Source: Acidobacteriota bacterium
GTDB lineage: Bacteria; Acidobacteriota; Terriglobia; Terriglobales; Acidobacteriaceae
Direction: 5' to 3'
Length of the DNA stretch: 12,965 nt
NCBI GenBank assembly: GCA_021810735.1
Contig: JAJZIF010000035.1
Location: forward strand, 2,742 to 15,706
Part shown: piece after piece, positions 1 to 6,855 of the stretch
Numbering within the stretch: position 1 is the stretch's first letter
Layout of the letters: every line of letters starts with the position of its first letter
Made by a program: the position numbers and the translations under genes
The notes under the pieces: model-generated
Database searches by the model: none
The model's input: only the letters and a program-made list of their open reading frames with translations
Told to the model about the DNA's origin: nothing

Positions 1-1
1 C

Positions 2-736
2 AATGTTCCGCAGACGATCAGCTTTTTTCAGCATGCCGATGTGCCGGTATCCATGGGAATCCTGGTGGATAATTCCGGGTCAATGCGAGACAAGCTACCG
101 GCGGTGAGAGAAGCGGCGCTGGACCTGGTGAGAGCTTCGAATCCGCAGGATGAGGCGTTCATCGTGAATTTCTCCGATGAGGCGTATCTGGATCAGGGGT
201 TTACGTCGGACATCACGAAGATGGAGCAGGCCCTGGCACACGTGGATGCGCGCGGCGGGACGGCGCTGTACGACGCGGTGGTGGCCTCGGCGGATGAGTT
301 GGCAAAGCATGCGAAGAATCCGAAGCAGGTATTGCTGATCATCACGGATGGTGAAGACGATGCATCGACGCTGACCTTGTCACAGGCGATCCGGCGGGTG
401 CAGGACCTTCATGGGCCGGAGATTTACTCGATCGGGCTACTCTATAACGATTCTGGCGAGGAAGTGCGAACGGCGCGCAAGGCGCTGGAGTTGCTGTCCA
501 ATGAAACGGGCGGGCTTGCGTATTTTCCTCACTCCCTGCGCAATGTGGATGAGATTGCGGAAGAAGTGGCGCGCGATATCCGAAACCAGTACATGGTGGG
601 TTATCGCCCAACAAAGCCGTTCAGCCAGGGTGGTTACCGAACGGTTCACGTGGAGGCCAAGGCTCCCGGACACGGGCGGCTGATTGTGAGGACACGTACC
701 GGCTACTACGCGACGATCTCAGCGGCCCACAAGTAA
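2..736 (+). CDS. VWA-domain protein, acidobacterial VWFA-related family (5' partial)
   Basis: The reading frame is open from base 2, so the gene begins upstream of the window; the GTG at 41 is internal because the family-like text VPQTISFFQHADVPVS runs straight through it. Of the 244 visible residues, about 15-200 form a von Willebrand factor A fold. The metal-ion-dependent adhesion site is complete: DNSGS at visible residues 23-27, the Thr in GGTALYD (residue 87) and the Asp in ITDGEDD (116). The C-terminal part (about 195-240) contains QYMVGYRPT and a run of short beta-type segments ending RTRTGYYA, as in the acidobacterial VWFA-related proteins (TIGR03436 type). Such proteins are usually exported and occur in many copies in Acidobacteriota, but their ligand is unknown. 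Any signal peptide would lie outside the window. It is followed by 136 bases before the next gene. Fold and family are fairly sure; biological role is not known. Confidence 0.9.
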   Translation, partial: NVPQTISFFQHADVPVSMGILVDNSGSMRDKLPAVREAALDLVRASNPQDEAFIVNFSDEAYLDQGFTSDITKMEQALAHVDARGGTALYDAVVASADELAKHAKNPKQVLLIITDGEDDASTLTLSQAIRRVQDLHGPEIYSIGLLYNDSGEEVRTARKALELLSNETGGLAYFPHSLRNVDEIAEEVARDIRNQYMVGYRPTKPFSQGGYRTVHVEAKAPGHGRLIVRTRTGYYATISAAHK

Positions 737-838
737 AACGTGCACCAGCTGCGGCCCAGGAATTAACAAACGACGCGGAGTTGGACGCGATGGGTCACCC
801 GAAAGGACTTTTCCCGTCAAGGCGGGGGCTCTTCCTGC

Positions 839-844
839 TACACT
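839..844 (+). promoter_or_regulatory. Candidate -10 element (TACACT) of the transsulfuration operon
   Basis: TACACT lies in the only spacer long enough to hold a promoter for the two sulfur genes. Transcription would begin near base 850, leaving about 22 bases of leader before the ATG at 873 but only about 8 before the ATG at 858. No convincing -35 hexamer is seen 16-18 bases upstream, so this is a weak call. Confidence 0.3.
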
Positions 845-872
845 AGGCAGTTTTGACATGGAGCCTTCGCGT

Positions 873-1808
873 ATGAACGACAAGCTGCGAGTCGCCACAA
901 GTGTGACGGATCTGATTGGCTGCACCCCGCTGCTGCGCATCGGGAGACTGGCTGGGCCGGAGTCGGCAGAGGTATTTGCCAAGCTTGAATTCTTGAATCC
1001 GGGTGGAAGCGTGAAGGACCGCGCGGCGCTGGGAATGATTCTGGAGGCGGAGCGGCAGGGCAAGCTGCATCCAGGCTCGACGATCGTGGAAGCGACAGCG
1101 GGCAACACCGGCGTAGGGCTTGCGCTGGTGGGTGTGAACCGCGGTTATCGCGTGGTGCTGTTCGTACCGGAAGGGTTTGCCGAAGAGAAGTGCATCCTGA
1201 TGCGGGGTTTTGGGGCTGAGGTGCACCGGACACCGCTGGAAGAAGGCATGGCGGGCGCGATTCGGCGCGCGCAGGCGCTGGCGAAGGGAAATCCTGACGT
1301 ATTTGCGGCGCTGCAGTTCGATAACCCTGCGAACCCCCAGTTCCATCACGACACGACGGCCGTGGAGATGTGGCAGCAGATGGAGGGCCGCGTGGATGGA
1401 TTCGTGGCCGGGGTGGGAACGGGCGGAACGTTTACAGGAATTGCGCGGTATTTCAAAGAGAAGAATCCGCGAGTGCACACGGTGGCGGTGGAGACGGAGG
1501 GTTCGATTCTGCAAGGTGGGGCGCCGGGACCGCACAAGGTGGAAGGAATCGGCGTGCATTTTGTGCCGAAGACCTTCGACTACGAGGTTACCGATGAGAT
1601 CGTCGCCGTGTCAGATGCAGACGCGTTTGCGATGGTGAAGCGGATGGCCGCCGAGGAGGGGTTGCTGGGCGGGTCGAGTGCCGGAGCGATGATGTATGCG
1701 GCAGTGGAACTGGCGAAGCGGCTGGGAACGGGCAAGCGTGTGGTGACGATTGTGCCGGATTCGGCGGAGCGGTATTTATCCAAGAATGTGTTCGAAGGTG
1801 GGAAATAG
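873..1808 (+). CDS. PLP-dependent cysteine synthase / cystathionine beta-synthase family enzyme
   Basis: Fold-type II PLP enzyme that carries out beta-replacement on activated serine, giving cysteine from sulfide (CysK/CysM) or cystathionine from homocysteine (CBS, MccA). The 311 residues show the PLP lysine in GGSVKDR (K48), the substrate loop TAGNTG (75-80), the phosphate-binding glycine loop GVGTGGT (180-186) and the C-terminal GGSSAG (266-271) whose Ser contacts the pyridine nitrogen. Ser in the usual TSGNTG loop is Ala here. The segment EGIGVHFVP followed by AAEEGLLGGSSAG looks closer to cystathionine beta-synthase/CysM2 than to classical CysK. There is no heme segment or regulatory CBS domain. 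An in-frame ATG lies at 858, but I prefer 873 because GGAG at 860-863 stands 9 bases before it, and a likely -10 at 839 would leave almost no leader for 858. It is 43 bases upstream of a cystathionine gamma-synthase/lyase gene on the same strand, so the pair could run reverse transsulfuration. Exact substrate is undecided. Confidence 0.93.
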   Translation: MNDKLRVATSVTDLIGCTPLLRIGRLAGPESAEVFAKLEFLNPGGSVKDRAALGMILEAERQGKLHPGSTIVEATAGNTGVGLALVGVNRGYRVVLFVPEGFAEEKCILMRGFGAEVHRTPLEEGMAGAIRRAQALAKGNPDVFAALQFDNPANPQFHHDTTAVEMWQQMEGRVDGFVAGVGTGGTFTGIARYFKEKNPRVHTVAVETEGSILQGGAPGPHKVEGIGVHFVPKTFDYEVTDEIVAVSDADAFAMVKRMAAEEGLLGGSSAGAMMYAAVELAKRLGTGKRVVTIVPDSAERYLSKNVFEGGK

Positions 1809-1851
1809 ATGCTGAGCATTTCTTGGACAGGCAATTGGTGAGGAGGAAACG

Positions 1852-3015
1852 GTGATCGACTGGACGAAAAAAGGATTTGCAACGCGCGCGATTCACGCCG
1901 GGCAAGGGCCGGATCCGTTGACGGGAGCGGTGAACGTGCCGGTTTACCTGACGTCGACCTTTGCGCAGGAAGAGATCGGCAAGAACAAGGGGTACGACTA
2001 TTCGCGGGCCGGAAATCCGACGCGCGATGCGGTGGAAGTGAGCCTGGCGGCGCTGGAAGGTGGTACGAGCGCACACACGTTTGCGAGCGGAATGGCCGCG
2101 ATTACCGCTCTCATCACGATGATGCGCACCGGCGATCATGTGATCTGCGGTGAAAACGTGTACGGCGGTACGACGCGGATGTTCAACCAAGTGGCGTCGC
2201 GGTATGGCATCGAGTTCACGTATGTGGATACGTCGGATCCGGAGAATGTGCGGAGGGCGATTCGGTCCACGACCAGGCTGGTGCACATTGAGACGCCGAC
2301 CAATCCCCTGATGACGCTAACGGATCTTCGCGCGGTGGCGGATGTGTGCCACGAGCACGGCGTTGATCTGAGCGTGGACAACACCTTTATGTCCCCGTAT
2401 TTGCAGCGGCCGATTGAGTTTGGCGCTGATATCGTGATGCACTCGACGACCAAGTTCCTGAACGGACACAGCGACGGGCTGGGCGGTGTGCTTGTGGGGA
2501 CCAGGCCCGAGCATAAGGAGACGTTTTCGTTCGTGCAGAAGAGCACGGGTGGGATTCTGTCTCCGTTTGAATCTTTTTTGATTCTGCGCGGAGTCAAGAC
2601 GCTGGCGGTAAGGATGAAGCAGCACGACGAGAATGGGCGCAAGGTGGCGGAGTTTCTGACCAAGCATCCCAAGGTGCATGGCGTGCATTATCCGGGGCTC
2701 AAGACGCATCCACATCATGAACTGGCGAAAAAGCAGATGCGTGGTTTCGGGTCCATGCTGTCGTTCGACGTAGGGTCGCAGGAACATGCAAATGACATGC
2801 TCAAGCGCGTGCGGGTGTGCACGTTGGGCGAGTCGTTGGGCGGCGTGGAGTCGCTGATTTCGCATCCGGCGACGATGACGCATGCGGCGATAGGCGCGGA
2901 GATGCGCAAGAAAATCGGGATTACTGATGGGCTTGTGCGGATTTCAGTCGGCATCGAGGACATCAACGATATTCTGGACGACCTGAAGCAGGCGATGGAG
3001 TGGATGGGGCGTTGA
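1852..3015 (+). CDS. Cystathionine gamma-synthase / gamma-lyase family enzyme
   Basis: Trans-sulfuration enzyme of the Cys/Met metabolism PLP family (fold-type I), cytosolic, usually a homotetramer. The GTG start is fixed by a perfect AGGAGG at 1841-1846, 5 bases upstream. The 387 residues match the normal family length. Y50 and R52 in YDYSRAGNPTR are the pair that reach the PLP phosphate of the neighbouring subunit; S79-G80-M81 bind phosphate; Y104 (VYGG) stacks on PLP; D176 (VDNTF) pairs with the pyridine nitrogen; K201 in STTKFLNGHSD is the Schiff-base lysine. The C-terminal stretch SLGGVESLISHPATMTHA and VRISVGIED is typical of the family. Second gene of the operon after the CBS/CysK-type enzyme, which favours cystathionine gamma-lyase (making cysteine), but gamma-synthase, which makes cystathionine from an activated homoserine, cannot be excluded from motifs alone. 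It converges with xseB, 16 bases away, and no intrinsic terminator is seen between them. Confidence 0.95.
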   Translation: MIDWTKKGFATRAIHAGQGPDPLTGAVNVPVYLTSTFAQEEIGKNKGYDYSRAGNPTRDAVEVSLAALEGGTSAHTFASGMAAITALITMMRTGDHVICGENVYGGTTRMFNQVASRYGIEFTYVDTSDPENVRRAIRSTTRLVHIETPTNPLMTLTDLRAVADVCHEHGVDLSVDNTFMSPYLQRPIEFGADIVMHSTTKFLNGHSDGLGGVLVGTRPEHKETFSFVQKSTGGILSPFESFLILRGVKTLAVRMKQHDENGRKVAEFLTKHPKVHGVHYPGLKTHPHHELAKKQMRGFGSMLSFDVGSQEHANDMLKRVRVCTLGESLGGVESLISHPATMTHAAIGAEMRKKIGITDGLVRISVGIEDINDILDDLKQAMEWMGR

Positions 3016-3031
3016 AATTCTGAAGAGCGGA

Positions 3032-3250
3032 TCAGGCTGGCGGGAAGGGCTCGCGTTTGGCTGATCCATCCCGCTGCTTGAGCAGAATTTCGACCTTTCC
3101 TTCGGCGGATTCAAGATGCTTTCTGCATTCTTCCGAGAGGCGCGAGCCTTCCTCAAAGATCTTGATGGCTTCTTCGAGCGGCAGGTCGCCGCGTTCGAGC
3201 TGCGCGACGAGCTCTTCGAGACGTTTCAGGGATTCTTCGAAACTAGGCAA
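3032..3250 (-). CDS. xseB: Exodeoxyribonuclease VII small subunit XseB
   Basis: Small subunit of exonuclease VII, which with XseA degrades single-stranded DNA from either end into oligonucleotides. From the chosen TTG at 3250 the product is 72 residues, the normal family size, and reads almost entirely as the XseB signature: SFEESLKRLEELVAQLERGD, then LPLEEAIKIFEEG and a second amphipathic helix ending in VEILL. This is a helical hairpin that packs on XseA. The TTG overlaps the end of the upstream methyltransferase/reductase gene by 8 bases (that stop is at 3243-3245) and is preceded by GAGGGA 7 bases away. A longer frame reaching back to 3427 lies inside the upstream gene and is not XseB-like. 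No xseA is in the window, whereas xseA and xseB are often neighbours. Translation is probably coupled to the upstream gene. Identity is secure; the exact start is likely. Confidence 0.93.
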   Translation of the reverse strand: MPSFEESLKRLEELVAQLERGDLPLEEAIKIFEEGSRLSEECRKHLESAEGKVEILLKQRDGSAKREPFPPA

Positions 3251-5171
3251 CGGTAGTTCCCTCGGATGCAGGCTGAGTGGGGGATTCGCTTGTGGTGGTC
3301 TTTTTCCCGGCGTCAGTGCCGAGGACGACGGAAAGCACGTCGGCAGCGGCAGAATAGCGGCCAAAGGGAGCACTGACCTGCACGCCCTGCACCATGGGCA
3401 TGGCGGTGACGAGCATATCCTGTGCAATGCGGATGCCTTCAGCGCGCGCTTCTTCCGGAGTCGAGGCTCCCTGCATACGGAGGAAGATGCTGTCCGGCAC
3501 GCTGACGCGAAGGTCGTTCTTCATGAATTCTGCATTGCGGAGACTGGTAAGCGGCCAAATGCCGGCGATGATGGGAATACGGAATTCCTCAATGCGCTTG
3601 AGAAAGGTCTCCAGGATGCGGAGATCGAAAACGGGCTGAGTGATGGCGTATTCGGCGCCAGCCTCGACTTTGTAGGCGAAGCGGCGGATTTCATTTTCGA
3701 TGTCGGGCACGCCGGGGTTGGCGGCGCAGCCAATGGTGAAGCCGGTAGAGGCTCCGATGGGATTGCCGCCGATGTCGAGGCCGTGGTTGAGGCGATTGAC
3801 GATGTTGACGAGGCCGATGGCATCGACGTCGAAGACGGCGGTCGCGTCGGGGTAGTTTCCGAGCTTGGGCGGGTCGCCGGTGAGACAAAGGATGTTTTTG
3901 AGGCCAATGGACGAGGCGCCGAGCAGGTCACTCTGGATGCTAAGAACGTTGCGGTCGCGGCAGGTATAGTGGAGCAGCGTCTCAATGCCGGCCTTTTGCT
4001 GGAGCTGGATGCACATGCTCTGAGCGCTCATGCGAGCCGAGGCGCGGGGCGAATCTGGAACGTTAATGAGGTGGACCCCCAAGGCGGCGAGGCTGGCCGC
4101 GCCCTCAATTTCTCTTTCGCAAGAAATGCCACGGGGGGGCACGATTTCGACCATGGTGACGAAGGTGCCATCGTGGATGAGCCTGCCGAGGCCGGAGCGT
4201 TCGCCGAGCAGAGAGGGAGGGGTTTCGGTGACGATAGGCTCGCGCCGGGAGTGCGGAATGGCTGTCTTCTGGGCCTCGGAGGCGCGCAGGAAGGACTTCA
4301 TGGCGCGGATGTGGTTTGGTGTGGTGCCGCAGCAGCCGCCCAGGAACTGGACGCCGGCCTTGTGGAACTTGCGGGCGAAACTGGCCATGTATTCCGGAGA
4401 GCAAAGGTAGATGTTGCGGCCTTCGATGGCGCGGGGCATGCCGGCGTTGGGCATGGCGGCCAAGGGCAGGCTGGTTTCGGCGGCCATGCCCTCGATGGCG
4501 GTGAGGACGGTGGCCGGACCGGTGCTGCAGTTGACGCCTACGGCATCGGCTCCCCAGGCGGTGAGGCGGGCAGCTGCGATTTCCGGCGAGGTGCCATCGA
4601 GGCAACGGGCCTCCTCATCGACGGTGACCATGACGATGACCGGGATGTCCGGGGCGACTTCGCGGACGGCAAGGAGGGCCTGTTCCGCCTCATTCAGGGC
4701 GGGCATGGTTTCGATGATGAGCAGATCGGCTCCGTCTGCGACGAGACCGCTGACCTGCTCGGCAAAGGCGGCCCGGGCTTCGTCGAGGCCAGTTTTACCG
4801 AGGGGTTCGAGGCGAACGCCGAGGGGGCCAATGGAGCCGGCGACCCAAGCCTGAGTGCCCTGCTTTTCAGCGAGCTGAGCGACGGCGGCCCTGGCGATGC
4901 GCACCCCGGCGGTGTTGATTTCAGCGACTTTATCCTGGAGGCCGTAACGGCGCAGGCGGAAGGAGTTGGCCCCGAACGTGTTGGTTTCAATGATTTCCGC
5001 GCCGGCCTGGAGGTATTCCTCGTGAATGGAGCGGACCAGTTCGGGCTGAGAGAGGTTCAGCTCGTCATAGCAACGGTTGATGTAGATGCCGTGAGCGTAG
5101 AGACTGGTTCCCATGGCCCCGTCACAAAGGACGGGGCGGTCACCGAACAGCGTCTGTAGTCGATTGGTCAA
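3243..5171 (-). CDS. Bifunctional homocysteine S-methyltransferase / 5,10-methylenetetrahydrofolate reductase (YitJ-like)
   Basis: Two-domain enzyme of one-carbon and methionine metabolism. Residues about 1-300 are a homocysteine S-methyltransferase barrel with the opening LCDGAMGTSLY and the three zinc ligands C215 (GVNCS) and C280-C281 (GGCCGT). Residues about 330-618 are a methylenetetrahydrofolate reductase barrel binding FAD: E342 in VEIVPPRG corresponds to the catalytic Glu of MetF, LTGDPP (430-435) to the flavin-proximal loop, and ITQPVFD (510-516) is conserved. The two together reduce methylene-THF to methyl-THF and methylate homocysteine. The 642 residues are close to Bacillus YitJ; the cobalamin and reactivation domains of full MetH are absent, so if B12 is needed it must come from partner proteins. 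The last about 24 residues are a low-complexity Ser/Thr-rich tail. TTG start at 5171 with GAGGG 7 bases upstream (5179-5183). It is coupled to xseB downstream and divergent from the lipoprotein gene. No SAM or cobalamin riboswitch is seen in the 115-base upstream spacer. Confidence 0.95.
   Translation of the reverse strand: MTNRLQTLFGDRPVLCDGAMGTSLYAHGIYINRCYDELNLSQPELVRSIHEEYLQAGAEIIETNTFGANSFRLRRYGLQDKVAEINTAGVRIARAAVAQLAEKQGTQAWVAGSIGPLGVRLEPLGKTGLDEARAAFAEQVSGLVADGADLLIIETMPALNEAEQALLAVREVAPDIPVIVMVTVDEEARCLDGTSPEIAAARLTAWGADAVGVNCSTGPATVLTAIEGMAAETSLPLAAMPNAGMPRAIEGRNIYLCSPEYMASFARKFHKAGVQFLGGCCGTTPNHIRAMKSFLRASEAQKTAIPHSRREPIVTETPPSLLGERSGLGRLIHDGTFVTMVEIVPPRGISCEREIEGAASLAALGVHLINVPDSPRASARMSAQSMCIQLQQKAGIETLLHYTCRDRNVLSIQSDLLGASSIGLKNILCLTGDPPKLGNYPDATAVFDVDAIGLVNIVNRLNHGLDIGGNPIGASTGFTIGCAANPGVPDIENEIRRFAYKVEAGAEYAITQPVFDLRILETFLKRIEEFRIPIIAGIWPLTSLRNAEFMKNDLRVSVPDSIFLRMQGASTPEEARAEGIRIAQDMLVTAMPMVQGVQVSAPFGRYSAAADVLSVVLGTDAGKKTTTSESPTQPASEGTTVA
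3258..3263 (-). promoter_or_regulatory. Ribosome binding site deciding the xseB start
   Basis: GAGGGA on the minus strand, 7 bases before the TTG at 3250 and inside the last codons of the upstream gene. It supports the short TTG-started XseB over longer frames. The homocysteine methyltransferase gene has the same arrangement (GAGGG, 7 bases, TTG). Confidence 0.55.
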
Positions 5172-5238
5172 ACAGGAGCCCTCGAGCTGATGCTAAGACA
5201 ACGTGGGGTTGATTACCAGCAGCATGGGGTTGCTTTGT

Positions 5239-5244
5239 TATACT
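5239..5244 (+). promoter_or_regulatory. Candidate -10 element (TATACT) for the lipoprotein gene
   Basis: TATACT lies 42 bases before the TTG start, so transcription would start near 5251. A TTGATT at 5209-5214 is 24 bases upstream, too far for a normal -35. The spacer is shared with the divergent methyltransferase gene, for which I see no clear promoter. Confidence 0.35.
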
Positions 5245-5286
5245 TGGCTATCCCACGCAGGATTGTGAGCTGGTGAGGTTTAAGGT

Positions 5287-6786
5287 TTGAAAAAGAGAAG
5301 TGTTGCGCGTGTTTCTGCTCTGGTGAGCGTGAGTTGTGCGGTCCTTTTAACGCTCGTGGCCTGCGGGAAGGATTATTTTTTGGCCGGACGTTCGCTGCCT
5401 CCGAGCGGCGTACTGAACCGTGTGATGATGGCGGAGCAGAACCCGAACGCGCTGCCGTTTGTGGACGCGTATTACGACGTGCGGCATAACGCTTCGGAGA
5501 CCATTCCGCAGTATGAAATCAGCGGTTATTCGGGCCAACTGCCGGTGACGATCCAGAACCTGCCGGCACAGCAGACGGGTGCTGTGTACAACGCCGGAAG
5601 CGGCGATCTTTCGTTGATCGACTACGCGCAGGAAAAGCTGTCGACGTCGATTCCGATTCCGGGCGGGTACTCGAACAGTGTTTTTATTTCCCGTGATTTG
5701 AATTACGTCTACGCGGCCAACGACGCCAACAACGTGGTTTCGGTCGTTGATCGGCCAAGCGGGACATCCTACGTGCTGGACCTGCCTGGCGTTTACAGTA
5801 TTTCGGTGAATCCCGGGGGCACGGTTGCGCTGGCTTTTGTAAGGGACAGCGACCAGGGAGCGAGCCAGTCGACAGAGACGGGTACCTCGTACAAACAATT
5901 TTCGGTTTACAGCATTGTGAAGCTGACGCAGGCGCAGTCTCTCGCGGCAGCCAACAATCCCAACTACGTCTACACCGATGCGAATGGGAATACGAACATG
6001 GCGGAAGACTGCGAGCCGCAAAATCTGCCTGCGTATTGTATTTTCCCGGTAAGTACGGGACCAAACGCGAAGTTTGACCGGCCGGTCAAGGCGGTGTTTT
6101 CCGCTGACGGCTCCACTGCGTATGTACTGGACTGTGGTCCCGAATGTGGGGGAACGACGGCTGGGATCACCGCCATTCCAATTACCGTTTCATCACTGAA
6201 TCCCGGTGCGATTGGCGCAACCGGCATCAACCTGACGGCGACGACCTTTACACCGATTCCGAAAGGGGCGACAAACGCCATCTTTAATGGGAACACCATG
6301 TATATTGCCGGGCAGCAGTGTCAGAATTTTGTGGCAGGACAGCCGTGTAGCGGGCTGTTTACCGGCTATCTGACGGTGTATGACACTTCGACGGGGAAGA
6401 TTACCGGGACCTATCCGATCAGTGACGGATACCACAACAAGATGCTGTTTGGTGACGATAATACGCTGTGGGTCGGATCGAAGATCTGCAATGGCGGCGT
6501 GCGCTACGCAGAAGCCCAAGCGGGCCAGAACGTGCAGTATGGCTGCCTGACCATGTTCAACACGCAGACAGGCGCAGTGACCGTTGACTCTTACAAAGGC
6601 GACGCAACAGGAATCGCGGCTGTAGGTGGACTGCACAAGGTATATTCGGCTGAGGGCGGCCAAGTGTATATCTACAGCACCACGAATATGTCTCAGTTGG
6701 ATAACTCCAACGTCACGATGCAGGGCACGATCACCGATGTTGCCTACATGGACTCGGGTACGGATGCGGACAACACGTATTACTGA
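5287..6786 (+). CDS. Secreted lipoprotein with YVTN/YncE-like beta-propeller repeats, function unknown
   Basis: A 499-residue exported protein. The N-terminus has the basic stretch KKRS, a hydrophobic segment about residues 9-24, and the lipobox LVAC with C26 as the lipidated cysteine; Gly at +2 suggests no inner-membrane retention. The mature part has repeats of a beta-propeller kind, for example SVFISRDLNYVYAANDANN, VYSISVNPGGTVALAFV and AVFSADGSTAYVLD, resembling YVTN/YncE repeats that often bind cell-surface or protein ligands. Eight mature cysteines (242, 251, 283, 287, 345, 354, 401, 420) occur as pairs, which suggests disulfides in the envelope. The start is TTG at 5287, with GAGG at 5275-5278 upstream; no better in-frame ATG precedes the signal peptide. 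It is a single-gene unit with a terminator immediately downstream. I do not recognise a specific function; a ligand-binding or structural propeller is the furthest the sequence allows. Confidence 0.88.
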   Translation: MKKRSVARVSALVSVSCAVLLTLVACGKDYFLAGRSLPPSGVLNRVMMAEQNPNALPFVDAYYDVRHNASETIPQYEISGYSGQLPVTIQNLPAQQTGAVYNAGSGDLSLIDYAQEKLSTSIPIPGGYSNSVFISRDLNYVYAANDANNVVSVVDRPSGTSYVLDLPGVYSISVNPGGTVALAFVRDSDQGASQSTETGTSYKQFSVYSIVKLTQAQSLAAANNPNYVYTDANGNTNMAEDCEPQNLPAYCIFPVSTGPNAKFDRPVKAVFSADGSTAYVLDCGPECGGTTAGITAIPITVSSLNPGAIGATGINLTATTFTPIPKGATNAIFNGNTMYIAGQQCQNFVAGQPCSGLFTGYLTVYDTSTGKITGTYPISDGYHNKMLFGDDNTLWVGSKICNGGVRYAEAQAGQNVQYGCLTMFNTQTGAVTVDSYKGDATGIAAVGGLHKVYSAEGGQVYIYSTTNMSQLDNSNVTMQGTITDVAYMDSGTDADNTYY

Positions 6787-6806
6787 GCAGGCAGGTTTGC
6801 AAAACC

Positions 6807-6843
6807 GGGCACGGCGGGAAGCGACGCCGTGCCTTTCGCTTTT
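6807..6843 (+). terminator. Rho-independent terminator after the lipoprotein gene
   Basis: A perfect 9-bp stem, GGCACGGCG (6808-6816) with CGCCGTGCC (6825-6833), closes an 8-base loop, with a possible G-T pair below it. It is followed by TTTCGCTTTT, an interrupted U-rich tract. It sits 20 bases after the lipoprotein stop and ends directly against the Shine-Dalgarno sequence of bshB1. Confidence 0.75.
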
Positions 6844-6855
6844 GAGGGGTGACAG

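Noticed and set aside
811..827. CCCG/CGGG hairpin before the sulfur operon as a terminator of the VWA gene
   Set aside because: Only 4 bp of stem and no T-run after it.
843..1559. A 238-codon minus-strand frame across the cysteine synthase-type gene
   Set aside because: It is a His/Arg-rich shadow of a gene with intact PLP motifs on the plus strand; no family resemblance.
3057..5159. A 700-codon open frame on the plus strand, antisense to the methyltransferase/reductase and xseB genes
   Set aside because: It mirrors two well-recognised genes on the other strand, has low-complexity Gly/Ala/Asp-rich text with no domain and no Shine-Dalgarno logic. Long antisense frames arise from strong third-position GC bias.
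5172..5286. A SAM or cobalamin riboswitch before the methyltransferase/reductase gene
   Set aside because: The spacer is only 115 bases, shared with a divergent gene, and none of the conserved riboswitch cores are seen.
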